Below, in pieces: positions 12,927-23,050 of a DNA stretch of 57,200 bases (the first letter of the stretch is position 1; each line of letters opens with the position of its first letter). Position numbers and translations under genes: made by a program. The DNA comes from Burkholderiales bacterium. GTDB lineage: Bacteria > Pseudomonadota > Gammaproteobacteria > Burkholderiales > Burkholderiaceae_C. The notes beneath the pieces were generated by a model. It searched no databases, was not told the origin of the DNA, and saw only the letters and a program-made list of their open reading frames with translations. The DNA is taken from assembly GCA_947451035.1 (NCBI GenBank), contig CANFXR010000007.1:1-57200 (forward strand). Direction: 5' to 3'.

Positions 12927-13376
12927 TCAGTCGGAAGATGTCTTGAGGAACTCGACGAAACCCGGGTCGTTGTAGGCCTCGGGCGGAAGGTCGTCGGACA
13001 GCAAGGCGGTATCAATCTCGGCCGCGGCTGAAATCTGCGCTTGCGAATGAAGGTGACCGATCAGAAAGAGGCCGCCCGCCAAGGCCAGAACCTGCAGCAG
13101 CGAGGCTGCAGGCCGCCACCAACCCGGGCCGCCCGATCCACGCGAGCCGAGCATGATGCTGGCCACGCCACCTGCGCTCGAACCGTACACATTGGCCGAC
13201 GATTGCGCCACTTGCGGCATGCGAGCCAGTGCCACGCCACGGGCGAACCGCAACCGCTCGGTGACATCGTGCGGCAGCCGCTCGGCGCCTTCCGACAGTC
13301 GTGCGGCCAGCCTGAACCCCAGACGCGACTCGACGGCAGCAATCTGGGCCAGGTTTCGGGTGGAGCTGTTCGTCAT
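12927..13376 (-). CDS. DUF3619 single-pass membrane protein, possible anti-sigma partner
   Basis: 149 residues. An N-terminal cytosolic part of about 95 residues (ESRLGFRLAARLSEGAERLP, then ERLRFARGVAL) precedes one transmembrane helix at about 98-117 (LLQVLALAGGLFLIGHL) and a short acidic periplasmic tail. This matches DUF3619. Its ATG overlaps the stop of the sigma factor gene (ATGA). A cytosolic helical head plus one membrane span encoded right after an ECF-type sigma factor is the layout of an anti-sigma factor, but that function is inferred from position only. Confidence 0.82.
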   Translation of the reverse strand: MTNSSTRNLAQIAAVESRLGFRLAARLSEGAERLPHDVTERLRFARGVALARMPQVAQSSANVYGSSAGGVASIMLGSRGSGGPGWWRPAASLLQVLALAGGLFLIGHLHSQAQISAAAEIDTALLSDDLPPEAYNDPGFVEFLKTSSD

Positions 13377-13939
13377 GGGACTATTCCTTTCGCCTTCAGA
13401 GCCTTGGCCAACGCATGAACCGCACGGGAGCAGTGCGTTTTCACGCTGCCCTCGGAGCAACCCATGGCCGAAGCCGTCTCAGCCACATCAAGTTCCTCCC
13501 AGTAACGCAGCAGGAACGCTTCTCGTTGACGGGCGGGCAATTCACCGATTTCGGCCTCAATCAGACCGAGTGCCTGACTGCGCGACAGTGCGTCAGCAGC
13601 ACTTTCCGAGCCCGCGCTGCCTTCGAGGGCTTCCAGGGTTTCGAGAATGTCGAAGTCCCCGTCCTCGCCGGCCGGCTCGAAGTCGGAGAAATTGCGGAAC
13701 AACGCGCCGCGCACCTTCTGGCGGCGGAACCAGTCCATCGTGGCATTGCCGAGGATGCGCTGAAACAGCGGTGGCCATTCAGAACTCGGCCGATCGGCGT
13801 AGTTCTCAGACAGTTTGATCATGGCGTCCTGGACGATGTCCAGCGCGGCGTCTTCATCGCGAACAGCGTAGACCGCTCGCTTGAACGCACGTTTCTCGAC
13901 GCTTTTCAGAAAGTCGGAGAGTTCTTTTTCGGAGGCCAA
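13373..13939 (-). CDS. ECF-like RNA polymerase sigma factor
   Basis: 188 residues. Region 2 lies at about 15-75 (YAVRDEDAALDIVQDAMIKL, then ILGNATMDWFRRQKVR) and region 4 at about 130-185 (LPARQREAFLLRYWEELDVAETASAMGCSEGSVKTH), separated by an acidic linker. There is no region 1 or 3, so it belongs to the sigma-70 ECF class. The start is TTG at 13939 with GAGG upstream; an in-frame stop lies just before. It heads an operon with DUF3619, DUF3106 and RDD genes. The target promoters are unknown. Confidence 0.9.
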   Translation of the reverse strand: MASEKELSDFLKSVEKRAFKRAVYAVRDEDAALDIVQDAMIKLSENYADRPSSEWPPLFQRILGNATMDWFRRQKVRGALFRNFSDFEPAGEDGDFDILETLEALEGSAGSESAADALSRSQALGLIEAEIGELPARQREAFLLRYWEELDVAETASAMGCSEGSVKTHCSRAVHALAKALKAKGIVP

Positions 13940-14037
13940 GGAGGGAATGCCTCAAAGCGGGGCGGCAAGGACGGTGGGGGAGTATCTCACCGCACCATGC
14001 TGGCCACTCAGGGAGGTGTGCCTCGACCGGTCGGGGA

Positions 14038-14046
14038 TGCCATAAT
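14038..14046 (+). promoter_or_regulatory. Candidate extended -10 promoter of the ilv genes
   Basis: TGCCATAAT is an extended -10 match about 145 bp upstream of ilvI, with no convincing -35. The long untranslated leader that would follow contains a Leu-rich open frame at 14071 and the palindrome GAGGCGCCTC at 14091-14100. Confidence 0.4.
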
Positions 14047-14191
14047 CACGAGTTGCACAACAGTTTGATCATGCTCGGTGACCTCGACCTGAGGCGCCTC
14101 CAGATGATCCAGCAGGCGCCACACCCGCTCCACAAGAGCGCGGAGAGGGCCACCGATGGTTTTTCGTTAGAGAAATTCGCAAAGGTTCCAC

Positions 14192-15973
14192 ATGGACATG
14201 TCTGACGCCGAGATCAAGGGCGCCGAAGCGGCGTCGTCTCAGCTTTCCGCCGGCGCTGCCGCCGAACCGAACGGGTCTGAAATCCTCGTTCGCTGCCTCC
14301 AGCTCGAAAACGTCAAGTACCTCTGGGGCTACCCCGGCGGCGCAGTGCTGTACATCTACGACGCGCTGTACAAGCAAGACACGATCGAGCATGTGCTGGT
14401 GCGCCACGAACAGGCGGCCGTTCACGCCGCCGATGGCTACGCCCGTGCCACGGGTGAGGTGGGAGTGGCTCTGGTCACTTCCGGCCCCGGGGTCACCAAT
14501 GCGATCACCGGGATTGCGACGGCCTACATGGACAGCATCCCGATGGTGATCATCACCGGTCAGGTGCCCACGCCGGCGATCGGTCTCGATGCGTTCCAGG
14601 AGTGCGACACGGTGGGCATCACCCGCCCGATCGTCAAGCACAACTTCCTGGTGAAGGACGTGCGCGACCTTGCGCTGACCCTCAAAAAGGCGTTCCACAT
14701 CGCGCGCACCGGACGCCCGGGTCCCGTGGTGGTGGACATCCCTAAGGACGTGTCGCTCAAGACCGCGCCGTTTTCCTACCCGACCACGTGCGAGATGCGC
14801 TCTTACAGCCCGGTTCGCAAGGGCCACGGCGGGCAGATTCGCAAGGCGGTTCAGTTGCTGATGGCGGCCAAGCGGCCTTACATCTACAGCGGCGGCGGCG
14901 TGATCCTCGGCGAGGCGTCGGCTGAGCTGCGCGAGCTGGTGAACCTGCTGGGCTACCCCTGCACGAACACGCTGATGGGTTTGGGCGCCTATCCGGCCAG
15001 CGATCCCAAGTTCCTCGGCATGCTGGGCATGCACGGCACCTACGAAGCCAACATGACGATGCAGAACTGCGACGTCCTGCTGGCGGTGGGCGCGCGCTTC
15101 GATGACCGCGTGATCGGCAACCCGGCGCACTTTGCGTCGGTCGAGCGCAAGATCGTTCACATCGACATCGATCCGTCGTCCATTTCGAAGCGCGTCAAGG
15201 TCGACATTCCGATCGTGGGTGACGTGAAGGATGTGCTGCAGGAACTGATCGCCCAGATCAAGGAATCACAGCTCAAGACCGACGGCCATGCGTTGTCGGC
15301 CTGGTGGTCGCAGATCAATGCCTGGCGTGGTCGCGAGTGTCTCAAGTACACCCACAGCGATGAGGTCATCAAGCCGCAGTTCGTGATCGAAAAGCTGTGG
15401 GAACTGACCAAGGACAGCGACGCCTACATCACGTCGGATGTCGGCCAGCACCAGATGTGGGCCGCCCAGTACTACCGCTTTGACCAACCGCGCCGCTGGA
15501 TCAACTCGGGCGGCCTGGGCACCATGGGCGTGGGCCTGCCCTACGCCATGGGCATCAAGCTGGCCAAGCCGGAGTCGGATGTGTTCTGCGTGACCGGCGA
15601 GGGCTCCATCCAGATGTGCATTCAGGAGCTGTCGACCTGCTTGCAGTACAGCACCGCGGTCAAGGTGATATCTCTCAACAACCGCTACCTCGGCATGGTC
15701 CGGCAGTGGCAGCAACTCGATTACGGCGGCCGCTACTCACACAGCTACATGGATGCGCTGCCCGACTTCGTGAAACTCGCCGAGGCCTACGGGCATGTGG
15801 GCTTCAAGATCGAGCGGCCGGCCGATGTGGAAGGCGCGCTGCGCGAGGCGATCCGCCTGAAGGACCGCACCGTGTTCCTCGACATCCGCACCGACCAGGA
15901 AGAAAACGTCTGGCCGATGGTCAAGGCGGGCAAGGGCATCAGCGAAATGCTGCTGGGTTCCGAAGACCTGTGA
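14192..15973 (+). CDS. ilvI: Acetolactate synthase, large (catalytic) subunit
   Basis: 593 residues. This ThDP enzyme makes 2-acetolactate or 2-aceto-2-hydroxybutyrate, the first common step of valine, leucine and isoleucine synthesis. The catalytic Glu73 lies in [19 protein letters not shown]. The ThDP motif reads GEGSIQM near residue 469-475, with Glu where E. coli has Asp, and ends in NNRYLGM; FAD-binding and central domains are intact. The N-terminal 25 residues are a low-complexity extension. The ilvH partner follows after 153 bp and ilvC after that. A biosynthetic, feedback-sensitive enzyme is expected because the regulatory subunit is present. Confidence 0.95.
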   Translation: MDMSDAEIKGAEAASSQLSAGAAAEPNGSEILVRCLQLENVKYLWGYPGGAVLYIYDALYKQDTIEHVLVRHEQAAVHAADGYARATGEVGVALVTSGPGVTNAITGIATAYMDSIPMVIITGQVPTPAIGLDAFQECDTVGITRPIVKHNFLVKDVRDLALTLKKAFHIARTGRPGPVVVDIPKDVSLKTAPFSYPTTCEMRSYSPVRKGHGGQIRKAVQLLMAAKRPYIYSGGGVILGEASAELRELVNLLGYPCTNTLMGLGAYPASDPKFLGMLGMHGTYEANMTMQNCDVLLAVGARFDDRVIGNPAHFASVERKIVHIDIDPSSISKRVKVDIPIVGDVKDVLQELIAQIKESQLKTDGHALSAWWSQINAWRGRECLKYTHSDEVIKPQFVIEKLWELTKDSDAYITSDVGQHQMWAAQYYRFDQPRRWINSGGLGTMGVGLPYAMGIKLAKPESDVFCVTGEGSIQMCIQELSTCLQYSTAVKVISLNNRYLGMVRQWQQLDYGGRYSHSYMDALPDFVKLAEAYGHVGFKIERPADVEGALREAIRLKDRTVFLDIRTDQEENVWPMVKAGKGISEMLLGSEDL

Positions 15974-16126
15974 TGCGCTGAACGCTGGAGCGGCGCAGGC
16001 GTTACCGCGTCTGCCTAACCTCCGGCGGACGCCGCACGCGATCGGAATGGACAACAACTTAACTCAGGCGTCGCCTGAGGCCGGCACACACCCCTGCCGT
16101 GCCTTGAGAGCGATCCGACAAGACAC

Positions 16127-16618
16127 ATGAAACACATCATTGCGCTGCTGCTTGAAAACGAACCCGGTGCGCTTTCGCGCGTCGTGGGTCTTTTCTCGGC
16201 TCGTGGCTACAACATCGAGAGCCTGACCGTGGCAACGACCGAAGACCCGTCGTTGTCGCGCATGACGATCGTCACCACCGGCTCCGACGAGGTGATCGAG
16301 CAGATCACCAAGCACCTGAACCGCTTGATCGAGGTGGTCAAGGTGGTCGATCTCACCGAGGGCGCCTACACCGAGCGCGAACTGATGCTGATCAAGGTGC
16401 GCGCGGTGGGCAAGGAGCGCGACGAGATGACCCGCATGGCGGACATCTTCCGCGGCCGCATCATTGATGTGACCGAGAAAAGCTACACCATCGAACTGAC
16501 CGGCGACTCATCGAAGCTCGATGCTTTCATCGAGGCCATCGATCGAGCCGCCATTCTTGAAACTGTGCGCACCGGTACCAGCGGGATCGGTCGCGGAGAG
16601 CGCATCTTGCGCGTTTGA
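16127..16618 (+). CDS. ilvH: Acetolactate synthase, small (regulatory) subunit
   Basis: 163 residues, the normal length for IlvH. An N-terminal ACT domain (MKHIIALLLENEPGALSRVVGLFSARGYNIESLTV) binds valine for feedback inhibition, and a C-terminal domain (about 80-163) activates the catalytic subunit. The Gly and Asn positions of the valine site (NEPGALSRV, YNIESL) are present, so valine sensitivity is expected from the family. It lies between ilvI and ilvC in one transcription unit. Confidence 0.95.
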   Translation: MKHIIALLLENEPGALSRVVGLFSARGYNIESLTVATTEDPSLSRMTIVTTGSDEVIEQITKHLNRLIEVVKVVDLTEGAYTERELMLIKVRAVGKERDEMTRMADIFRGRIIDVTEKSYTIELTGDSSKLDAFIEAIDRAAILETVRTGTSGIGRGERILRV

Positions 16619-17674
<1,056 letters not shown>

Positions 17675-17685
17675 TCGACGACTTT

Positions 17686-17741
17686 GGGGCCTGATCGGCC
17701 CCAGGTTGTCAGCAAGCCGCGAGCCCAGCTCGCGGCTTTTT
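17686..17741 (+). terminator. Tandem hairpins ending the ilvIHC unit
   Basis: A first stem, GGGGCC (17686-17691) with GGCCCC (17697-17702), has no T-run. The second, AAGCCGCGAGC (17714-17724) with GCTCGCGGCTT (17728-17738), has an 11-bp stem, a 3-base loop and a T5 tail and is a textbook intrinsic terminator. Confidence 0.88.
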
Positions 17742-17769
17742 CATTAACACCACAGGTAGACTGCGCCGC

Positions 17770-18411
17770 ATGAATTACCCCCACCCGATCCTCGCCAAAG
17801 AAGGCTGGCCCTTCATTGCCATCGCGTTGTGCCTGGCGGTCGCCACCACTTGGCTGGGCCTGGGCTGGTTGTCGCTGCTGTGTTGGGTGGCGCTCGTGTT
17901 CGTGGTGCAGTTCTTCAGGGATCCTCCCCGCGCCATTCCGCAAGATGCGGATGCGATCCTTTCCCCCGCCGATGGCCGCATCGTCAAGGTCGAGATAGTT
18001 CGTGACCCGTACGCCGACCGTGACGCGCTGCTGATCAGCGTGTTCATGAATGTGTTCAACGTGCACAGCAACCGTGCCAGCGTCGATGGCCAGGTGACCC
18101 AGGTCACCTACTTTCCAGGACGGTTCGTCAACGCCGACCTCGACAAGGCTTCGACCGAAAATGAGCGCAACGCGGTGGTGATCACCTCGGGCCGCCACAC
18201 GGTCACGCTGGTGCAGGTGGCCGGGTTGATCGCGCGGCGCATCCTTTGCTACACGAAGGTGGGCGACGTCCTGACCCGCGGGCAGCGCTACGGCTTCATC
18301 CGTTTTGGCTCCCGCGTTGACGTGTATCTGCCGCTCACGGCGACAGTGAAAGTCGCTCCCGGCGACAAGGTGAGCGCCACCTCCACCGTGATTGCCACGC
18401 TCGCCCCATGA
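17770..18411 (+). CDS. psd: Phosphatidylserine decarboxylase proenzyme
   Basis: 213 residues, the short (archaeal-type) form. It decarboxylates phosphatidylserine to phosphatidylethanolamine at the inner membrane. An N-terminal hydrophobic stretch (about 13-47) anchors it. SPADGRIVK and [11 protein letters not shown] are family motifs. Self-cleavage between Gly180 and Ser181 in RFGSRVD would create the pyruvoyl cofactor and the two subunits. The stop overlaps the start of pssA (ATGA), so the two lipid enzymes are translationally coupled. Confidence 0.94.
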   Translation: MNYPHPILAKEGWPFIAIALCLAVATTWLGLGWLSLLCWVALVFVVQFFRDPPRAIPQDADAILSPADGRIVKVEIVRDPYADRDALLISVFMNVFNVHSNRASVDGQVTQVTYFPGRFVNADLDKASTENERNAVVITSGRHTVTLVQVAGLIARRILCYTKVGDVLTRGQRYGFIRFGSRVDVYLPLTATVKVAPGDKVSATSTVIATLAP

Positions 18412-19238
18412 GCAGCCCGCAAGACATCCCCGAGCACGATCTGGACGAGGAACTGCCGCGCCGACGTCGCAAGGGTGTGTATGTGCTGCCCAACCTGTTC
18501 ACGCTTGCGGCCCTGTTCGGGGGTTTTTACGCCATCGTGATGGCCATGAACGGACGCTTCGAGCAGTCCGCGATTGGTGTGTTCTGTGCCATGGTGCTCG
18601 ACAGCCTCGATGGTCGCGTGGCGCGCATGACCAACACCCAAAGCACTTTCGGCGAGCAGATGGACAGCTTGTCCGACATGGTCTCGTTTGGTGCCGCGCC
18701 TGCCCTGATCGTCTATGAGTGGGCGTTGAAGGGGATGGGCAAGCTGGGCTGGCTGGCTGCCTTCATTTACTGCGCCTGCGCCGCTTTGCGCCTGGCGCGC
18801 TTCAACACCAACCTGAGCGTGGTGGACAAACGATTTTTTCAGGGACTGCCCAGTCCGGCCGCCGCCGCGCTGGTCATGGGGTTCATCTGGGTGATGGACG
18901 ACGCGGGCTACAAGGACATTGACGCGCAGCAGTCGTGGTTGATCTGGTCTGCGTTCACGCTCACGCTGCTGGCGGGTCTGACGATGGTGACCAATCTGCC
19001 GTTCTACAGCTTCAAGGAGTTCAGCCTCAAGCGCACGGTCCCGTTCGTCGTCACGGTGGCGATCGCGCTGACCATCGCGCTCGTCATGGTGCACCCGCCC
19101 ATCGTGCTGTTTGGCATCTTCTGCCTGTACGCCGGATCCGGCTATGGCGTGTACGCCTGGAAGAAAATGAAGGGGCGGCGCGCCAGCTTGATCGCCATCT
19201 CGACCGACGCGCCTGAGGAGGAGGGTCTGCACCGATGA
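18408..19238 (+). CDS. pssA: CDP-diacylglycerol-serine O-phosphatidyltransferase
   Basis: 276 residues, polytopic. It makes phosphatidylserine from CDP-diacylglycerol and serine. The CDP-alcohol phosphotransferase signature is complete: Asp68-Gly69, Ala72-Arg73, Gly82, Asp86, Asp90 (DGRVARM, then [10 protein letters not shown]). It is the membrane-embedded type, unlike the soluble E. coli enzyme. Six or more hydrophobic helices follow ([37 protein letters not shown]). Together with psd it gives a complete route from CDP-DAG to phosphatidylethanolamine. Confidence 0.94.
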   Translation: MSSPQDIPEHDLDEELPRRRRKGVYVLPNLFTLAALFGGFYAIVMAMNGRFEQSAIGVFCAMVLDSLDGRVARMTNTQSTFGEQMDSLSDMVSFGAAPALIVYEWALKGMGKLGWLAAFIYCACAALRLARFNTNLSVVDKRFFQGLPSPAAAALVMGFIWVMDDAGYKDIDAQQSWLIWSAFTLTLLAGLTMVTNLPFYSFKEFSLKRTVPFVVTVAIALTIALVMVHPPIVLFGIFCLYAGSGYGVYAWKKMKGRRASLIAISTDAPEEEGLHR

Positions 19239-19255
19239 AAATCGCGTGCTAGATT
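19227..19255 (+). promoter_or_regulatory. Possible promoter of the leu leader
   Basis: CTGCAC and TAGATT are separated by 17 bp. Transcription from it would begin close to the ATG of the leader peptide (19262), giving a nearly leaderless message, and the leader ORF indeed has no clear Shine-Dalgarno. The match is weak. Confidence 0.3.
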
Positions 19256-19261
19256 CGGGTC

Positions 19262-19321
19262 ATGTTTTCGATCTCGAGCCTTCTGCTGGACCTATCCGCA
19301 AGGACTTCCCGGGCCCGCTGA
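19262..19321 (+). CDS. leuL: Leu-rich leader peptide of leuA
   Basis: A 19-codon frame encodes MFSISSLLLDLSARTSRAR. Four leucine codons (CTT, CTG, CTG, CTA at 19280-19294, one Asp between) sit in the middle; CTA should be rare in so GC-rich a genome. A terminator hairpin follows 26 bases after the stop, and a CGGGCC stretch at the end of the leader can pair with its left arm. This is the layout of a transcription attenuation leader that measures charged tRNA-Leu by ribosome stalling. It is too short to have been found by ORF length; the call rests on codon content and the RNA structure. Confidence 0.7.
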   Translation: MFSISSLLLDLSARTSRAR

Positions 19322-19347
19322 TCGTTCTCGTTTTCTTCTTTCAGTGC

Positions 19348-19378
19348 CGGCCCGCTTGCTAACGCAACGGGCCGTTTT
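19348..19378 (+). terminator. leuA attenuator hairpin
   Basis: CGGCCCG (19348-19354) pairs with CGGGCCG (19368-19374). Inside, TTGC (19356-19359) pairs with GCAA (19364-19367) around a TAAC loop. T4 follows directly. Bases 19310-19315 (CGGGCC) in the leader ORF can pair with 19349-19354 and so would prevent this hairpin when a ribosome stalls on the Leu codons. Confidence 0.75.
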
Positions 19379-19404
19379 CATTGTTCAACCGCAGAGTCAA
19401 CACC

Positions 19405-20946
19405 ATGGCTGACAAGCTCATCATCTTCGACACCACCTTGCGCGATGGCGAGCAATCGCCCGGCGCTTCGATGACCCGTGATGAGAAGCTGCGCATCGCA
19501 CGACAGCTCGAGCGTCTGAAGGTCGATGTCATCGAAGCCGGATTTGCCGCCTCGTCAAACGGGGACTTCGAGTCCGTCAAGGCGATCGCACAGGCCATCA
19601 AGGACAGCACGGTGTGCTCTTTGGCTCGCGCCAACGATCGCGACATCTCGCGCGCGGCCGAGGCCTTGCAAGGCGGTGCTTCCACCCGCATTCACGTCTT
19701 TTTGGCCACCAGCGCGCTTCACATGGAAAAAAAGCTGCGCATGACGCCCGATCAGGTGTTCGAGCAGGCCAAGCAGTCGATCCGCTTCGCACGCAACCTG
19801 TCGGGGGATGTCGAGTTCTCTCCGGAGGATGGCTACCGCTCGGATCCTGATTTTCTGTGTCGCGTGCTCGAGGCGGTCATCGCCGAGGGCGCGACCACCA
19901 TCAACATCCCGGACACGGTGGGCTACGCGATCCCCGAGCTGTATGGCAATTTCATCCTCGACCTGCGGCAGCGCATTCCGAATGCGGACAAGGCGATCTG
20001 GTCGGTGCACTGCCATAACGACCTCGGTATGGCGGTGGCCAACTCGCTGGCGGGCGTCAAGATCGGCGGCGCGCGTCAGGTGGAGTGCACCATCAATGGC
20101 CTGGGCGAGCGTGCGGGCAACTGCGCCCTCGAGGAAGTCGTGATGGCGGTGCGAACTCGCCGCGACTACTTCGGGCTGGACGTGGGCGTCGATGCTTCGC
20201 AAATCGTGCCGGCCTCGCGGCTGGTGTCGCAGACCACCGGCTTTGTCGTGCAGCCGAACAAGGCGGTCGTCGGGGCCAACGCCTTCGCCCACGCTTCGGG
20301 CATTCACCAAGATGGCGTACTCAAAGCGCGCGACACCTACGAAATCATGCGCGCCGAGGATGTGGGCTGGGCCACCAACAAGATCGTGCTGGGCAAGTTG
20401 TCGGGGCGCAATGCGTTCAAGCAGCGTCTGAACGACCTGGGCATCGAACTGGCGTCAGAGACCGAGGTCAATGCGGCGTTTGCCAAGTTCAAGGAACTTG
20501 CCGATCGCAAGAGCGAGATCTTCGACGAGGACATCACTGCCCTGGTGATGGACGAATCCGTGACCGCTGAGCAGGAACACTACCGCTTGCTGGCCCTGTC
20601 TCAGCATTCCGAGATGGGCGAGCGGCCGCATGCCACGGTGGCATTTGCGGCAGGCGCGGACGAGTTCCATGCCGAAAGCGATGGCAACGGGCCGGTCGAT
20701 GCCAGCCTGAAAGCGATCGAGTCCAAGGTCCAATCAGGCGCGGAGTTGGTGCTCTATTCGGTCAACGCCATCACCTCGGGAAGCACAGAATCGCAAGGCG
20801 AGGTCACGGTGCGCTTGCAGTTGGGGGGGCGCGTGGTCAACGGTGTGGGCGCCGATCCGGACATCGTCGTGGCGTCTGCCAAGGCGTACTTGGCCGCACT
20901 CAACAAGCTGCACAGCAAGAACGATCGGGTGGCGGCGCAAGGCTGA
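19405..20946 (+). CDS. leuA: 2-isopropylmalate synthase
   Basis: 513 residues. It condenses 2-oxoisovalerate with acetyl-CoA, the committed step to leucine. The catalytic TIM barrel (about 1-270) shows [32 protein letters not shown] (metal-binding His pair) and [19 protein letters not shown] linker ([10 protein letters not shown]) precedes the C-terminal allosteric domain (about 390-505), where leucine feedback acts. I start at MADKLIIF; an upstream TTG adds eight residues overlapping the attenuator tail. Expression is likely controlled by the attenuator just upstream. Confidence 0.95.
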   Translation: MADKLIIFDTTLRDGEQSPGASMTRDEKLRIARQLERLKVDVIEAGFAASSNGDFESVKAIAQAIKDSTVCSLARANDRDISRAAEALQGGASTRIHVFLATSALHMEKKLRMTPDQVFEQAKQSIRFARNLSGDVEFSPEDGYRSDPDFLCRVLEAVIAEGATTINIPDTVGYAIPELYGNFILDLRQRIPNADKAIWSVHCHNDLGMAVANSLAGVKIGGARQVECTINGLGERAGNCALEEVVMAVRTRRDYFGLDVGVDASQIVPASRLVSQTTGFVVQPNKAVVGANAFAHASGIHQDGVLKARDTYEIMRAEDVGWATNKIVLGKLSGRNAFKQRLNDLGIELASETEVNAAFAKFKELADRKSEIFDEDITALVMDESVTAEQEHYRLLALSQHSEMGERPHATVAFAAGADEFHAESDGNGPVDASLKAIESKVQSGAELVLYSVNAITSGSTESQGEVTVRLQLGGRVVNGVGADPDIVVASAKAYLAALNKLHSKNDRVAAQG

Positions 20947-20997
20947 CCCCTACACAAGCGATATGGAACTTGAGGAAGCCTTCGTAAGTTTTTGATA

Positions 20998-21026
20998 TTG
21001 CAGGTTTTTTTCTTGTGTCATACACT
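20998..21026 (+). promoter_or_regulatory. Candidate sigma-70 promoter of the endopeptidase gene
   Basis: TTGCAG and TACACT lie 17 bp apart in an unusually AT-rich stretch, 29 bp before the GTG start. Confidence 0.4.
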
Positions 21027-21054
21027 CCGACCACGGTCGAAATCGAGGCTCTTT

Positions 21055-22104
21055 GTGACGATATTTTTCAGACATTTCTGCTCTGGTCTCATCGCGGCTT
21101 CGGTTTTGTTGCTGGGGGTTCCCGCGCATTGCGCTGAATCCGCAGGCACCGGCACGGAATCAGCCGTCAAGCCAAAGGCTTCGGCCGCACCCAAGAAGTC
21201 CAGCACCAGAAAGCCGGTGGCTCATACCAGGGTGTCTGCCAAGCTCGAGTCGCACAGCGCATCCGCCACACAGCCGCACTCGGCGCCCAAGGTCGTCGTC
21301 GCGGCGAAGCAGTCGATGGGCGAACTCGAGGGGTTGCGCGCGACGCATGACAGCCTCGCGCTCAAGTCAAGCGTTGCACTGGTGATGGATCAAGACACCG
21401 ACGAGGTTCTGTTCAGCAAGAACTCTCAGGCGGTTCTGCCCATTGCGTCCATCACCAAGCTGATGACCGCGGTGGTGGTGACCGATGCGGCATTGCCGCT
21501 CGATGAGGTGCTCACCGTCACCCAGGACGATGTGGACACCGAGAAGGGCAGCCGCTCGCGCTTGAGCGTGGGCACCCAATTGACGCGCGAGGAAATGCTC
21601 CACCTGGCGCTGATGTCGTCCGAGAACCGGGCGGCGCACGCGCTGGGCCGCAACTACCCGGGCGGCCTTGCTGTTTTCGTCAGTGCCATGAACGCCAAGG
21701 CGCGATCGCTGGGCATGAATGACACGCACTACGTGGAGCCCACGGGGCTGTCCAGTCTCAACCAGTCCAGCGCCCACGATCTGGCCACGCTGGTCAAGCT
21801 CGCGCACACCCATCCGCTGATTCGCGAGTTGTCGACATCACCTCAGTTTCTGGTCGACGTGGGCAGCCGCAAGCTCCAGTTCCACAACACCAATCGTCTG
21901 GTGAGCAACCCGACCTGGGACATCGGCCTGCAGAAAACGGGCTACATCACCGAGGCCGGTCGCTGCCTCGTCATGCAGGCCAGCCTGGCCGGGCGCAAGC
22001 TGATCATGGTGTTTCTCGACTCGAGCGGCCTCAATACACGTCTGGCCGATGCGGAGCGCGTGCGGCGCTGGGTCACGCAGATGACGCCCAAGCCGGTATC
22101 GTGA
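21055..22104 (+). CDS. pbpG: D-alanyl-D-alanine endopeptidase (PBP7/8 type)
   Basis: 349 residues of peptidase family S11. It cleaves D-Ala-mDAP cross-links of peptidoglycan in the periplasm. A signal peptide lies at about 1-27 (GLIAASVLLLGVPAHCAE), followed by a Lys/Ser/Ala-rich linker to about residue 95. The three penicillin-binding motifs are complete: Ser132-Ile-Thr-Lys135, Ser189-Glu-Asn191 and Lys294-Thr-Gly296. I chose the GTG with GAGG seven bases before it; an earlier TTG would put extra residues before the signal peptide. No C-terminal membrane-anchoring helix of PBP5 type was seen, which supports PBP7 over a carboxypeptidase. Confidence 0.9.
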   Translation: MTIFFRHFCSGLIAASVLLLGVPAHCAESAGTGTESAVKPKASAAPKKSSTRKPVAHTRVSAKLESHSASATQPHSAPKVVVAAKQSMGELEGLRATHDSLALKSSVALVMDQDTDEVLFSKNSQAVLPIASITKLMTAVVVTDAALPLDEVLTVTQDDVDTEKGSRSRLSVGTQLTREEMLHLALMSSENRAAHALGRNYPGGLAVFVSAMNAKARSLGMNDTHYVEPTGLSSLNQSSAHDLATLVKLAHTHPLIRELSTSPQFLVDVGSRKLQFHNTNRLVSNPTWDIGLQKTGYITEAGRCLVMQASLAGRKLIMVFLDSSGLNTRLADAERVRRWVTQMTPKPVS

Positions 22105-22152
22105 TCGGCCGATTCGGCCCGGCCCGGGTGGCTCGGGCGTGTGGCGCGGTGG

Positions 22153-22983
22153 CTATTTGCCCACGCGCCGGCGTAGCGGGTCAGCTTTGGCGCCAGGGCG
22201 CGCAGGCGCTTCATTCCGGTACCCGAGCGACGCAGAGATCTCCTCGGCTGTGGCCCTCAGGTGCTTGAGCCAGCTCTCTTCGAGTCGGTCGGCAGGCGCA
22301 GAGATCGAGAGCCCCGCCACCAACACCCCTTGATCGTCGAAGATGCCCGCGGCCATGCATTTCACGCCGACCTCAAGCTCCTCGTTGTCGCGCGCGGTAC
22401 CCAGGGCCAGCACCGTCGACAGTTCCCGTTCCAGTGCGGACACCTCGGTGATGCTGTTGCGGGTGTTGCCGATCAGGCCGCTGCGCGTGGCATAGGCGCG
22501 AACGCGCTGCGCTTCATCGTGCGCGAGAAACAACTTGCCCACCGACGTCAGGTGCAGGGGCGCGCGTCCGCCGATGGCGCGCACCACCTGCATGCCGGAG
22601 CGTTCGCTGTACGCGCGGTCGATGTAGACGATTTCGTCGCCTTGCCGCATCGAGAGATTGACGGGTTGTTGCGTGAGCTTGTGCAGCGCGCGCATCGGCT
22701 CCACCGCAGCGTCTCGCACATCGAGCCTTGCCTTCACGAGGTTGCCCAACTCGAGCAAGCGCATGCCAAGTCGGTAGGCACCAGCTTCAGGACGGTCCAC
22801 CAGACGGCCGCAGGCCAGATCGTTGAGGATGCGGTGAGCGGTCGACGGATGCAGTCCGGTTTGTTCGCTGATGGTCTTCAACGAAACCGGCCCCGGATGC
22901 TGGGCGAGCACGTCCAGCACCGCAAAGGTACGCGCCAGCACTTGAACTGCCGGGGTCTGCTGGGGGCTGCTCATGAGTGACAT
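22153..22983 (-). CDS. IclR family transcriptional regulator
   Basis: 276 residues. An N-terminal winged helix (about 12-65: AVQVLARTFAVLDVLAQHPGPVSLKTISEQTGLHPSTAHRIL) precedes the IclR effector domain (about 85-250) with GRAPLHLTSVGKLFLAH and the GVKCMAAGIFDDQGVLVAGLSISAP signature. IclR proteins bind small carboxylates or aromatics; the ligand here is unknown. It is divergent from the TIGR03790-like gene with 67 bp between starts, so it might regulate that gene or itself. A second ATG three codons in is an alternative start. Confidence 0.9.
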   Translation of the reverse strand: MSLMSSPQQTPAVQVLARTFAVLDVLAQHPGPVSLKTISEQTGLHPSTAHRILNDLACGRLVDRPEAGAYRLGMRLLELGNLVKARLDVRDAAVEPMRALHKLTQQPVNLSMRQGDEIVYIDRAYSERSGMQVVRAIGGRAPLHLTSVGKLFLAHDEAQRVRAYATRSGLIGNTRNSITEVSALERELSTVLALGTARDNEELEVGVKCMAAGIFDDQGVLVAGLSISAPADRLEESWLKHLRATAEEISASLGYRNEAPARPGAKADPLRRRVGK

Positions 22984-23050
22984 TTTCTCTCAGTGGATGG
23001 CCTTTTTGTATGGCGGAATGCTTTTTCGGTTTCACGCTGTATGGCGCGGC

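Noticed and set aside
13940-14191. T-box or other known riboswitch before ilvI
   Set aside because: No T-box sequence or conserved riboswitch core could be recognised; only a candidate promoter and a doubtful leader frame remain.
15590-15610. Glu instead of Asp in the ThDP motif of IlvI (GEGS)
   Set aside because: I recall the same substitution in other Burkholderiales acetolactate synthases, so it is a lineage trait and not a defect.
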